A DNA stretch of 64,000 nt, taken from positions 62,001 through 126,000 of IMG/VR virus record IMGVR_UViG_3300038301_000548. One strand, given 5' to 3'. Below the pieces are notes generated by a model. It did not search any database, was not told the DNA's origin, and saw nothing but the letters and a program-made list of their open reading frames with translations. Each line of letters opens with the position of its first letter. Within the stretch, counting starts at the first letter, position 1. Positions 42,624-52,916 of this stretch are shown piece after piece. The position numbers and the translations under genes were made by a program. Source of the stretch: a virus.

Positions 42624-45600
42624 TCATTCTATGTAATTGTATAGGTCTATTTTAGCGTCTAACTTAACTAGTTCTACGAAGGAAAAGTAATCATATGGCC
42701 AGTTAAACTGCAGTTTAGAGTGCGCAAGATCATTCAGCCCGGGTAAATCCTTAGGAATTCCTGCAGGATTCCTAGAGTTTTTACTTTCTCTTAAGTATTC
42801 AATCGGGCTTCTGAAATTAGACTCTCGAGGATCAATTGAACGCTGTCGTATTTTCTCTAAGTTAGCTATGCCCCGTTGCTTAACTTTGAAAACTAACCAC
42901 CTAGTCTTATTTTTATCACCGATTGGGGAGAACAAGTTGTCAGTATTGTGTACAGGGCTCAAAGTTCTGCCATTTAGTTTTTCTGTGTTGAGATAGTGAC
43001 TAACATAGGATACATCATTGTGCGGCGTTATTCTTCCTTCAAATTCTTTATTCGGATAAGAGTACCTGGGCTTTGCTGTGCTACTGCTTGACGACGGGTA
43101 GAGATTTTGCCAAACATTAGCTAAGTCACTAGAATCCATTGAGGCTTTAAACTGGAAGAAATACATCATATATGGGTCAGTGCCTGATACAAGAAAATCC
43201 AGTTGAGGTGGTAGTATATACTCATCCATCATAAACAACTGATATTCTATAGCGTTAACAGGGGAGTCAGACATATAAGTTTGAGATTTTACTTCGTATC
43301 TTCTTAGCAGTTCTCTGTATTCTTCTAAGGTGCTGATGTGACTTGATATTGTCATCAAATCAAGTTCTCTTTTTATTTTATCAACATTGTCTCTCGCTTG
43401 CACATAGTAAGATCCCGGTGTTCTAGCAAAGTTAACAAATCTAACCTCGTTTTCAGACTCCTCATCTATAACATAAGGTATCGCTACAATTGCTTCCTTG
43501 AGAAGTTTCTTGTCTTCTAGAGCACCAAGCTTTCTTCTGTATTCATTGACTTTTGGAATAGCTTTTGTGCGAGATACAGTGTCTTCAGAATTGAACCCTA
43601 AAAGCTCTGCAAGACCGGGTTGGCCGTCTGCAGAAGGGACATCCTCTACTTTCAGGTAGTACCCCTTGGCTGAAGCAGGGCCGACGCTTGGAATCTTAGC
43701 ACCCTTTTGATGCCAGATCCCAGTGGAGGAAGTCAAGTACGGAGTGGTAGTTTTGCCTAGGCTTTGGGTATAGTAAGAATCCCAATACCGAGTCTTCCAT
43801 GGTGAGCCGGTTACAAAGTTGACAGAATTTGTTGACAGGTCCAAAGCAGAAGACGTCACGTTGGTAAAGTCTAATACCGGTGTTTCCCACTTTGTTTGTA
43901 TTACCCATCTTGAGAATCGATTATTCGCGTCGACCTGTTGAGTTGACTCAACATTTATATGCTCTGGATCTTCTACATTTGAAAGTAAGCCATCTCCAGA
44001 AAGGACCAGATTCATATTGTCAGTTTCTAATTCCACGCACATACCTAGGTTCAATGAGGCTGAAAGAGCCATGGCGTGCTTATAGTTTGTATTAGTTGTC
44101 GCATTATTTGGAACTGTGTGAAAATTATAATACTCAAAAGAGCAGCTAGATATTATCTCTTTTGCAAGATAGTCTCTGCTTTCGGTTGGAGTAAATGTTA
44201 TTTCCACATACGGGTCAGAATCCGGATCTAGAAAAGGAGGCACGTAAGGTGCATAGCCGTGGCTATGTAGGTTGCTCACCGTCGACTTGGTATAAGACTC
44301 TGATCCTACAGTGGCGGCGCCGCCGAATTGAGCTTCTTCTTCTACAATCAAATTCTCTAATGCATTATTCCCATATTCTATTGAGGTTCCCGAGTCTGCT
44401 CCCGGGGCGTCGTTGGTTTGAATCCTTATCTTGGCGCCGGTCCGGGTAACATCAAATGTTGTGGGCAGAAAAGTACCACCGTGAGCTGCAAGAAAAGCCG
44501 CCGCAAGATTATCTGCAGAAACACCATTCACGTTTATATACCTTTGGCTGTCACTTTGATGGCCTCCGGGGCTGAATGAAGCTGCACTACTATAAAAAAC
44601 ATAATCAACAACCTCATAGGGAGCGCCCAAACCAGCATCTTTTAGAGTAATGACCGGCATACTACCTGAGGCTGTTACACTGTCTAGATTAAAATTGGCA
44701 TTGGCGCCCGGGTTTTTAAAAGTTATTTCTACAAAATCACTTGTTGCTGATGAATTTGGTGTATACTTAACAAAATTAACTCCTGTGCCAGTATCATCAA
44801 CGGGTGGACCAAAAGCAGAATGGCGGTCATACATTACCGTATCTACATTTGTCAATCTTACTTTCATTTTGTTGACTGTTTCTTTTTGGAAAAATTGTTT
44901 TATTGGCTTAGATATAGCCGTTGATAGGTGCCCATCTTTCAAAAAGAAGTTGACGGTTTCTGCGGCAAAATTTTGCATGGCTAAAGTATAAGGCAGCATC
45001 TGCCTAGAAAAGTTCTCTGCGGTATTGTTCACATCTAAGCCCAGGTTTCTTGCCATGGCGTTGCGGTTTAAGGCGCCAAAAACAGCTGGGCGTTCTATTA
45101 CTCTATTCCAAAAAGAGTTGCCATATAATAAACTAGCACTCGGATGAGCTTCATTATCATAAATTGCAACCCTATGTATATTGACTGGGTTGAGTAAATC
45201 TTCAAATTCAATTCTATGGTGGATACTGCCTGAAAGTCTAGGGAGACCTCGGTCGGTGGTAGAATTTATCAAAGATCCAGTAACTGACGTAGTGCTTGGA
45301 ATCCCAAAAGTCACATGCTTTCTAACGATGTAGTTTGAAGGCGTGTTCTCCTGTGCTTGACTGAAGTCTGTTGCAAAAATTGGATAGTCTACAGCTGTGC
45401 CGGCCTTGATCGAGTTGAATAGTATGCCTGGGCCTGTGAAACATTTTTCTGCGCTATATCTCGCTGCTTTCGTTCTAAGGTTCAAGTACTTGTCAGCTTC
45501 ATCTCTCGAAATAGGGCCGTTGGGCAAGTACCTTATTGATAGGTCTTCCACATCTAGATAGTTTCTATTAAACATCTCTGCCAATTCCAAAGAGCGCTCA

Positions 45601-48600
45601 GCTGGGTAGAAGCCTCTGTATGGTAAGAATTTCATCGCTGCCTTGCATTTAAGAGTCAGACGCGTGGCCGTCAAGTCGTTCTCGTCAATTACTTCCTCTT
45701 GAACTAGTGAAAAATACTTTAGAAAATCACTATTCGAATAGGTCTTAAAGAATTGGCCATCGACGGAAATCTCTGCTGGAGAAGTATGGTTGACTGCCCC
45801 CGTTAAACTTAGGAAATCGTTTCCAAGGCTTGGGTACTCTCGGGCGCCAGATAGAACGTCTTCTACAAACTGGCTGATTCTAAACTCAGGAATTATTGAG
45901 TGGTCCTGTGCTATCAGCCTTATTGAATCAAAAGCATAATCTTTATAAGAATCGTAAAAAGGGCCTATCGTATTATCAGCTGCTTCCCACTTTGCCTCTC
46001 CAGCTAAATAAGTGTGCACACCATGAATTTGAGGTATTCTCCTGTTATATACTGTTGCGAAAGGAGGCGTCCCATATAGACCATTATAGCCCATAGCAAA
46101 AGTGCTAAAGTCATTTTGCAATATACCTTCGCCGCGGGTACCCTGGTCTCTACTGGCTAAGGCTGCAGAACCAGAAATAAAATAAGAGTTATTAACATTT
46201 GTTGGTTTTGCAGCAAAGTCCTTTCGAGAATCTAGTGGCCAAGTGCTAGCAGTTATATAGGCCGTAACGTCCAGTGTGCTATCATTGTCTGACTCTACAT
46301 CAACTGCATCGTATAACCCATAAAAAGACTTTTTATAATCGAGTTTGTTGTGGGATATAAAAGCTGGGAACGCAGTAACCTTTGTTGCAGTCAGCAGATT
46401 GTCGTTTCCAGACTTTTTATGCACAATATTTCCAGATAGTATTATGTTTCTACTATCCCTATTTGAGTTCCAAGACCAAAAATTGAAATTCTGCCTCTCT
46501 CGTGCGTCTTTCGTATAAGTGTTAACTTCTCTAGGGTATATCTTCTCTATATAATTAACCTCTATCAACTTTCGTTCTAAATTAGAGTTCTCTTCTATTA
46601 AAGTATTTAGAAAGTCCAAACTCTTGTGATCCACTCTTTCTTTAAACTTTATATCTCTTACCAGTTCCTCATTCGCAAAACAGCTAATATCGTTTTGGAA
46701 ACTTTCTTTGTAGCTGACGTGTCCAAAATAAATAAAAGGATTATTAATTTGGCCGGGTTGCATTTCGCGCTCACTGAGGTGTCCAGGGTGAGATATTGAT
46801 TCGTAATAGTAAGAATCTAAATTCCAAGAATTTTCTCTTAAAGTTTGCGTTAACTTCTTGGTTGCTTCCCGAATTTTAAAAAACTCTGGCATGCGTGGAT
46901 CGATGCCGCGGCCGAACTCAAAATCCTTAGAATCTCCCACGTTTCCGCGAGGAGCTTCGTGGCCGTGGATTGTTACTGTTATGGGTCGGAAGCGGTTTGT
47001 AACCATAATTTCTTTATAATTTTTTGTGATTCTGCTTTTCTGTACTTGACCAACAGAGTCTAGGCGGCGCGCCCGGTGATAAGCATCCTCAAAAGAGGTT
47101 CCTAATTTGTTCCATGAATATCCCTTGTTCATGCTTGGAGTCTCTGATGACTTTATTATAGAGCTTTCGCCGATGCCGGAATTCCCAACAAAAACTCTTG
47201 AAATTGTATTGGATTTTCGATGGGCTCTAGTGATTGGATGTTCATACCCTCTTATCTGTTTCCAGGAGGGCCAACCATAAGGACCCTGACGATGATGTAT
47301 CAGTGCGTTGAGAACAGCTGCAACACCGTAAGGGTTTACAGTATCTTCAGTGGCGTCGCCATGGGAATTGTTTATCGTTTCATTAACGTAGTTTGTTTCC
47401 ACTAATCCTAGGCCTGTGGTGGGTTTGTTGTACCATGTTAGTGAGTTATAACCTGCAGAATTTGAATTTAGGTCTATTGGTTCGTAAATAATTGTATTCA
47501 AGCCAACAAAATCTACCGGGATGAAATTCCCTAGAGTATGAAAACTTGAATGTAGTGCTGCGCCAAAGCTATGCCCAAAGGAAGAACCACCAACAACAGA
47601 GGTGTGGCTCCCAAGTGTACTTGCCGTGGCAAACAATATTGCCTCTTTTGACTTTAAGTAGCTACTAGCATCTGGTGCTGGCACTGAAAAGTTATGCTGG
47701 TGGCCTAGGCCTGAATTCTTGTTGACAAAATCAAATTTATCATTCGTTGCGCTAGATATAATCCAAGAATATCCAAAATCATTTTGTGGTATAGGGTGCT
47801 GAATAAAAGTGTTATCCGGTCTGGACATCTCTCCGGATGATCCAGTATAATAGAAGTAGTTCCGGTTAGTCATGTGAACAGAAGCCTGAGTAGAGGACCC
47901 GGATCTTATCCCGAACTGCTTAGAATGTTCTTTTTCCAACAAAGCTAATGGTTGCCGGACAGATAAGTTTCGATAATTGATTGAATTGTATATTGAGTAC
48001 TCTTCTGATTCCTTATCTCTTCCGTAAGCTGCTTGGGTTTCTGGTGCGCCAGGAGAAGAGAATCGATTTACAATAATATGCTCGGACCTAGGTCGCGTGG
48101 GTACCTTGTAATCTACTATATCCAAAAGCTGATTTGCGGTCTTTGGTGTTATAACCAGGCTACCTGTGTCTGCAATCATGCGGTTGTTTAAATTTCTTCC
48201 GCTTGTTAGAACTATCTCATAATTCTTATCATAATTTCCCAAAGATTTTCTGTTTATATCAGTTTTAATATTTCTTATGTTATAAAAAGCGTTCGGACCT
48301 CGAGTGAAGACCGACTTTACACCAGTATGCTGTTTAAGGGTGAATTTAGTATTTGAAGCAGTAAGTATGAAAGCTTCGGGGCGTTCTTTATCTATAGTGC
48401 CTAGCTTGACATTCCGATGGGGCATGCCTCCGACGTTTTCTCTTATAAACGGACTTTGTAAAGATGGAGAGTGATCATCATGCAAATTAGTGATTGATAA
48501 ATTATCTTTAAAATTTGAGAAATCCGTGCCGGCTGATGAGCTGTAAAAAGTGAAGGGCATCATGAGATCGGAATCCATATCTAAGTATCCGTCTGTGCCT

Positions 48601-51600
48601 TCTGTATTCACTTTCGCTGTATATATCTTTTCTTGCTGTGGGTCTAATACATCATCACACTTTTTAAATTCATAGATATCTTCCTTATTTAAGGTTATTT
48701 CTTTTCCAGAGTTTATTATTTTGTATAAATCTCTATTTTTATTAGAATTTCTGTTTGATCCCTGATCCAACACCCTGTTTCGATCGACAGTCAGTCGATA
48801 AGGCCTTGTAAGCTTTCTTATTGCATAGGTAGATCCACTAACTACGGTGTTCATGCGAGTTCTTAAGGTTTCCCTAACTGGGTCCGTAGTTGCTGAGACC
48901 TTAATCTCTTTGTCTCTCTCCGCCCTGTCAGACCACCAAAGGCAATTATTTTCTTGCTGGTGTGTGGTTGACGTTGTTCCTGTGCCACCAGAGAATCCAA
49001 CAAGAGCCAACAGCCCGGAGTTAATTGTACTGGAGATTGTTACATTTCCTGCAGACCCTAGGGTTGCTTGAGTTAGTGATAAGGCGCCGGCTCCACCGGT
49101 TGGACCAGCGATAGAGATAGATCCGTTATGGCCGGCAGCGCTGAGGATTGCCGTCTTAAGCTCCGTTGCGTATGCGTCCTTATTGAACCCGGTGATTTGC
49201 ACTCTTATTCTACCAGAGCCGTCGACTGTTGCAGTAGCTCCGTCCGAGTCGTCATCAAAAATGTAGATCTTCTCTAAGCCGGCTGCGTCTGTGATGGTAA
49301 CAGTTCCTGCATCATAATTAGAAGTAGAAGACCCAATACAAGTTATTGTGGCGGTCGCGGCGGCAAGGGTACCAGTTGTTGTCGTCTCTTTTAGTGGAGC
49401 ATGGCCATGTTCCCAGTCATAAAGGAGTTCGTTTATTGCGAGTATATTACCTTCAATCTTTGGGTCCTTAAACTCAAACACAGGAGACTTGTGTTGATAC
49501 TTGCTTCTTTCAAAAGCATGACTCTCAACCACATCTTCAAGCCCCAACTTCATCGCGGATGTTGCGGGTTGGAGTTTCTCTAGCATCTTGCCCAATGAAG
49601 AGTCTATCCATTTGTAGTACTCTACAAACTTATCTAAATCTATATCGTTTTCCACCTGGGAAAAGAACCGATCTCGAAGCTTTTCCAGGCTCTTATACTG
49701 TTGCCGATATTTATAGACTGGTTCACCTACAAGATTGTTAAACTCTTTTACGCCGGCTAGCATTTTAATCATCTCTCTAGATATGACCTGATACATGCTC
49801 TTTTCATAAGTGAACAGATAGGTTATTGGCCTAGAATCAAGCTGAAACACTTCTATTTCGTGGTCTTTAATTTCTATCTTAGACCTGGAGTGCATATTAT
49901 CAATCGGTAGGTATCTTACAGATGTTAGATGTTCTTGATCTATATTTGGTAACCCTGTAGAAATCGTGGAGGTTATTGCAGGGTATTTATAACCTACGAT
50001 GGATCCAAGACTCTCCACAGAAGAGGCTGATCCTGATGAAGCATCGATAATCGATACCTTATTTGATGAGAAAGTGCTATCCTCAAACTGCCAATTTAAG
50101 ATTAAAGTATCTTTTCTATCTCTATTGGCTCCTCTGTTGTCTCTTTTGCCGTAAAAGCTATATAGACGGCCGGTCGATTGAACTCCCTTTGCATGCTCCC
50201 TTAGCTCTTCAGTCTCCAAATAGTCATCCCACGCAGTGAGGTTTACAACTTTTGCATCTGAAATATTTAATAGTGACCCTGTAATATTAGTTCTTCGTGC
50301 GCCGGCATATAAACTTTTCTTGCCCTGCATGAAACTATCATATTGTGCTTTGGTTAATGATTCAGAAAGTTCAAAATTTGAAGTCAAGACATCCAGATCA
50401 TATCGATAGCCTGCAAATTCTATTTTATACGTGTTGGAAATATTGTTATCAAAGTCACTTAATGGCATTCCAGAGTTTTCTGATAATCTTACTGATAGGT
50501 GCCACGGTGTATCGTCATACACTCCCCTAAAATAGGGAGTCTTAATTTCAGTAAACAACCCTGCAGATGAAGATAGACTAAAATAACTGCCTTCTCGATC
50601 AGTTCCTGATTTAATCGTCTTAACCGAGAGGCCCGAATTGTTGGGCGAAGATAAGAAAAGCTCTTGGTCACTAACTTGATTGGTACCGAAAATGGAAGAT
50701 GTCAAGGCTGTATTTTCTACTTTTGTGACTTTCGGGAAAATAAAATTTCCTTCTAGGGTGAAAGACGTAGAATCATTCTTTCCTTCTATGTAATTTTTTT
50801 CCTCAGAAGTTGTTGCTGTTTGATGCAGAGTCACTCCAGTGTTTGAGCCTGTGAAAGAGAGAGACTTCACTTTAATAGCTGAGTATACTGGTTCGTTTTT
50901 TATCTCTTTTTCTATGTTGTTGATATATGTGTTTGGCGATATTAAGTCTTCATCAACCCCAAAACACCTAATAAGGTTTCTAAAAGCCGCGCGGGTGCCC
51001 TTTGTTGTGTATATATTGCTAAGATTATTATAGACTGAACTCAATATTTGTTCTTTTACTATTTCTGCTTTTGAATATATTAATTTTGGAAGACCAGTGG
51101 CGTATTCATCGTGTGTATTAGTTCCTAAATTGTTAAAATATTCGGAAGTGTTTACCTTATCGATGATTGGCAGCTCACCAACATCCCAGCCCCGGGCTGC
51201 TAGATTTTGAAATGAAAATTTTCGTTGAGATAAACCATCATAATTGTTCGTGAAATCTTGGGGGGCACCAAGAATGGAAGAAAAATTTGATTTATAATTA
51301 TCAGATGAAGTCTCATAGGGCTGTGGAAGATAAGTTGTTAGTCCTATTTGAGATACTCCCTTAATTAAGAGCCTTATATCATCAAACTTTGACGCGATGG
51401 CCTGTAGTAATATGGAGAAATTACTATCTAAATTACTACTGCCTTCTGGAATGTCAAAGGCCCATTGTGGAACAGTATGAAATAGCGAAGAATTATTATA
51501 TTTATCATGTGTTTTTGCGATCTTTTTAAGTTCTAATAATCTACTCTTCACTAGAGGAGAATTGCCATTGATAATGGGGTCTCCTACTTCCCTGTTATGG

Positions 51601-52916
51601 GTTATTGAAGGTGATGCCTTTGTTATCGCGGATTCGGTAGATCTAGAAGTGTCCCTATATCCTATGAATTCACCGTTGTTCAGGCGGCCTGAATAGTCAA
51701 CTACTACTGAATCAGTATTTGATAGGCCAGTAACTGACTCGTTAAACTTATAGTAAAGCCCTAGGACACTGTCAATTGACTCACTGTCGGTCGCGCCGAC
51801 TGTCGGCCGGTCGAAATAGTCGTTTATTTGTTTGGATGTGCGCTTTTGTTTCCAAATTCGAACATCATCCAGAGACCCGCTGAACTGGCCATACCCTTCA
51901 GTAGCACCGACGGAGCCGAAGTCCATACCTAGAGCACCGATTGCTCCTCTAAAATGACTGTCGACGGCGCCGAATGTTCCGAAAGTTTCTGTCGAAAAGC
52001 CTTTGGTGTCAGAGTGAAGGCCATCAATATATAATTCGCATTTCAAGACGTCGGCTTCTACCCCGAAAGAGAATGCATAATGATGCCAAGTGTTGTCTAG
52101 GACAGCTGCGCGGGCTTCATCGGAGATACCGATTAGTTTTCTAGCTATACCCCCTGAACCGGACAGATAAGTCACACTAAAAGCGCCGTCCTGTTCCGAA
52201 TCTAAAGAGACTTGCATTCTGCCATATGAGTTTGATGATTCGCCTGCTGTATCAGTAAATACATCGACAACAACTTCCCTCTTTGTCTTGTCCGTTGGAT
52301 AGTCATCTTTCTTCATCCAAAACTCTATTGTGTTTCCGGTCGATGGATCTATCTTTAGGCTGCTTTCCCGGTTCGAGTGGGAGTCAATCACTGTTCCGAC
52401 ATAAGGGCCACCTGAAAATTTAATATATTCTGGTGTTGAACTCTTCGCGTATTTCCCTTTTGTATCACTGACAATGCCCCAGCCGTTGCTACTAAATGCT
52501 GCAGAGCCGGTGGCCATGGGGTATTGCCTTTGAAGTATTGCCAGGTCGATAGCGGAAGCTGACAAGGCCCATTGCACTCTTTCATAGTTTGAGCCGTCAT
52601 ACGGATAGGAATTATAAATATAAGAAAATGAATTTTCATAATATTTTTCAGCGCTTCCGTAAACCGCGAAAGACGCAGGGTTATGAATATCAATCGGTGG
52701 AATTGCTCTTCTTAAGAACTGAGCATATGATTCCGCGTGCTGGGATGATTCTATATCATTCGCCTGTCCTGGCGTGTCGGACGATATCAGTTGATATCCT
52801 TCCTGGAAAGGCTCTTGTCCGACTACTACAAACTCTTGTAATTGCTCCTTGAGCAGTGAGACTTTTGAATTCTCTGGCTGCCTAGGGAGGTAAGGGTACT
52901 TATTGTTATCTGTCAT
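42624..52916 (-). CDS. Giant virion protein (3430 aa) with LamG-like lectin domains
   Basis: A single uninterrupted frame of 10.3 kb. Residues about 165-375 form a LamG/concanavalin-like domain: TIEFWMKKDDYP, NTWHHYAFSFG, LYIDGL, then FSGSLDDVRIWKQ. A second weaker one spans about 690-930 (DDTPWHLSVRL, KVVNLTAWDDYLE). These domains often bind carbohydrate, suggesting host-surface contact. The LTQ-GN recurrent module occurs at 48970-49385 and a weaker version at 44290-44690. Long stretches between have no motif I recognise. It starts in an ATGA overlap with the 745-aa gene. It is likely a baseplate-to-fibre component by position; no protease or lysozyme motif was found. Confidence 0.85.
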   Translation of the reverse strand: MTDNNKYPYLPRQPENSKVSLLKEQLQEFVVVGQEPFQEGYQLISSDTPGQANDIESSQHAESYAQFLRRAIPPIDIHNPASFAVYGSAEKYYENSFSYIYNSYPYDGSNYERVQWALSASAIDLAILQRQYPMATGSAAFSSNGWGIVSDTKGKYAKSSTPEYIKFSGGPYVGTVIDSHSNRESSLKIDPSTGNTIEFWMKKDDYPTDKTKREVVVDVFTDTAGESSNSYGRMQVSLDSEQDGAFSVTYLSGSGGIARKLIGISDEARAAVLDNTWHHYAFSFGVEADVLKCELYIDGLHSDTKGFSTETFGTFGAVDSHFRGAIGALGMDFGSVGATEGYGQFSGSLDDVRIWKQKRTSKQINDYFDRPTVGATDSESIDSVLGLYYKFNESVTGLSNTDSVVVDYSGRLNNGEFIGYRDTSRSTESAITKASPSITHNREVGDPIINGNSPLVKSRLLELKKIAKTHDKYNNSSLFHTVPQWAFDIPEGSSNLDSNFSILLQAIASKFDDIRLLIKGVSQIGLTTYLPQPYETSSDNYKSNFSSILGAPQDFTNNYDGLSQRKFSFQNLAARGWDVGELPIIDKVNTSEYFNNLGTNTHDEYATGLPKLIYSKAEIVKEQILSSVYNNLSNIYTTKGTRAAFRNLIRCFGVDEDLISPNTYINNIEKEIKNEPVYSAIKVKSLSFTGSNTGVTLHQTATTSEEKNYIEGKNDSTSFTLEGNFIFPKVTKVENTALTSSIFGTNQVSDQELFLSSPNNSGLSVKTIKSGTDREGSYFSLSSSAGLFTEIKTPYFRGVYDDTPWHLSVRLSENSGMPLSDFDNNISNTYKIEFAGYRYDLDVLTSNFELSESLTKAQYDSFMQGKKSLYAGARRTNITGSLLNISDAKVVNLTAWDDYLETEELREHAKGVQSTGRLYSFYGKRDNRGANRDRKDTLILNWQFEDSTFSSNKVSIIDASSGSASSVESLGSIVGYKYPAITSTISTGLPNIDQEHLTSVRYLPIDNMHSRSKIEIKDHEIEVFQLDSRPITYLFTYEKSMYQVISREMIKMLAGVKEFNNLVGEPVYKYRQQYKSLEKLRDRFFSQVENDIDLDKFVEYYKWIDSSLGKMLEKLQPATSAMKLGLEDVVESHAFERSKYQHKSPVFEFKDPKIEGNILAINELLYDWEHGHAPLKETTTTGTLAAATATITCIGSSTSNYDAGTVTITDAAGLEKIYIFDDDSDGATATVDGSGRIRVQITGFNKDAYATELKTAILSAAGHNGSISIAGPTGGAGALSLTQATLGSAGNVTISSTINSGLLALVGFSGGTGTTSTTHQQENNCLWWSDRAERDKEIKVSATTDPVRETLRTRMNTVVSGSTYAIRKLTRPYRLTVDRNRVLDQGSNRNSNKNRDLYKIINSGKEITLNKEDIYEFKKCDDVLDPQQEKIYTAKVNTEGTDGYLDMDSDLMMPFTFYSSSAGTDFSNFKDNLSITNLHDDHSPSLQSPFIRENVGGMPHRNVKLGTIDKERPEAFILTASNTKFTLKQHTGVKSVFTRGPNAFYNIRNIKTDINRKSLGNYDKNYEIVLTSGRNLNNRMIADTGSLVITPKTANQLLDIVDYKVPTRPRSEHIIVNRFSSPGAPETQAAYGRDKESEEYSIYNSINYRNLSVRQPLALLEKEHSKQFGIRSGSSTQASVHMTNRNYFYYTGSSGEMSRPDNTFIQHPIPQNDFGYSWIISSATNDKFDFVNKNSGLGHQHNFSVPAPDASSYLKSKEAILFATASTLGSHTSVVGGSSFGHSFGAALHSSFHTLGNFIPVDFVGLNTIIYEPIDLNSNSAGYNSLTWYNKPTTGLGLVETNYVNETINNSHGDATEDTVNPYGVAAVLNALIHHRQGPYGWPSWKQIRGYEHPITRAHRKSNTISRVFVGNSGIGESSIIKSSETPSMNKGYSWNKLGTSFEDAYHRARRLDSVGQVQKSRITKNYKEIMVTNRFRPITVTIHGHEAPRGNVGDSKDFEFGRGIDPRMPEFFKIREATKKLTQTLRENSWNLDSYYYESISHPGHLSEREMQPGQINNPFIYFGHVSYKESFQNDISCFANEELVRDIKFKERVDHKSLDFLNTLIEENSNLERKLIEVNYIEKIYPREVNTYTKDARERQNFNFWSWNSNRDSRNIILSGNIVHKKSGNDNLLTATKVTAFPAFISHNKLDYKKSFYGLYDAVDVESDNDSTLDVTAYITASTWPLDSRKDFAAKPTNVNNSYFISGSAALASRDQGTRGEGILQNDFSTFAMGYNGLYGTPPFATVYNRRIPQIHGVHTYLAGEAKWEAADNTIGPFYDSYKDYAFDSIRLIAQDHSIIPEFRISQFVEDVLSGAREYPSLGNDFLSLTGAVNHTSPAEISVDGQFFKTYSNSDFLKYFSLVQEEVIDENDLTATRLTLKCKAAMKFLPYRGFYPAERSLELAEMFNRNYLDVEDLSIRYLPNGPISRDEADKYLNLRTKAARYSAEKCFTGPGILFNSIKAGTAVDYPIFATDFSQAQENTPSNYIVRKHVTFGIPSTTSVTGSLINSTTDRGLPRLSGSIHHRIEFEDLLNPVNIHRVAIYDNEAHPSASLLYGNSFWNRVIERPAVFGALNRNAMARNLGLDVNNTAENFSRQMLPYTLAMQNFAAETVNFFLKDGHLSTAISKPIKQFFQKETVNKMKVRLTNVDTVMYDRHSAFGPPVDDTGTGVNFVKYTPNSSATSDFVEITFKNPGANANFNLDSVTASGSMPVITLKDAGLGAPYEVVDYVFYSSAASFSPGGHQSDSQRYINVNGVSADNLAAAFLAAHGGTFLPTTFDVTRTGAKIRIQTNDAPGADSGTSIEYGNNALENLIVEEEAQFGGAATVGSESYTKSTVSNLHSHGYAPYVPPFLDPDSDPYVEITFTPTESRDYLAKEIISSCSFEYYNFHTVPNNATTNTNYKHAMALSASLNLGMCVELETDNMNLVLSGDGLLSNVEDPEHINVESTQQVDANNRFSRWVIQTKWETPVLDFTNVTSSALDLSTNSVNFVTGSPWKTRYWDSYYTQSLGKTTTPYLTSSTGIWHQKGAKIPSVGPASAKGYYLKVEDVPSADGQPGLAELLGFNSEDTVSRTKAIPKVNEYRRKLGALEDKKLLKEAIVAIPYVIDEESENEVRFVNFARTPGSYYVQARDNVDKIKRELDLMTISSHISTLEEYRELLRRYEVKSQTYMSDSPVNAIEYQLFMMDEYILPPQLDFLVSGTDPYMMYFFQFKASMDSSDLANVWQNLYPSSSSSTAKPRYSYPNKEFEGRITPHNDVSYVSHYLNTEKLNGRTLSPVHNTDNLFSPIGDKNKTRWLVFKVKQRGIANLEKIRQRSIDPRESNFRSPIEYLRESKNSRNPAGIPKDLPGLNDLAHSKLQFNWPYDYFSFVELVKLDAKIDLYNYIE

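Noticed and set aside
42624-52916. Diversity-generating retroelement target in the LamG giant
   Set aside because: No reverse transcriptase and no template/variable repeat pair is visible in the window.
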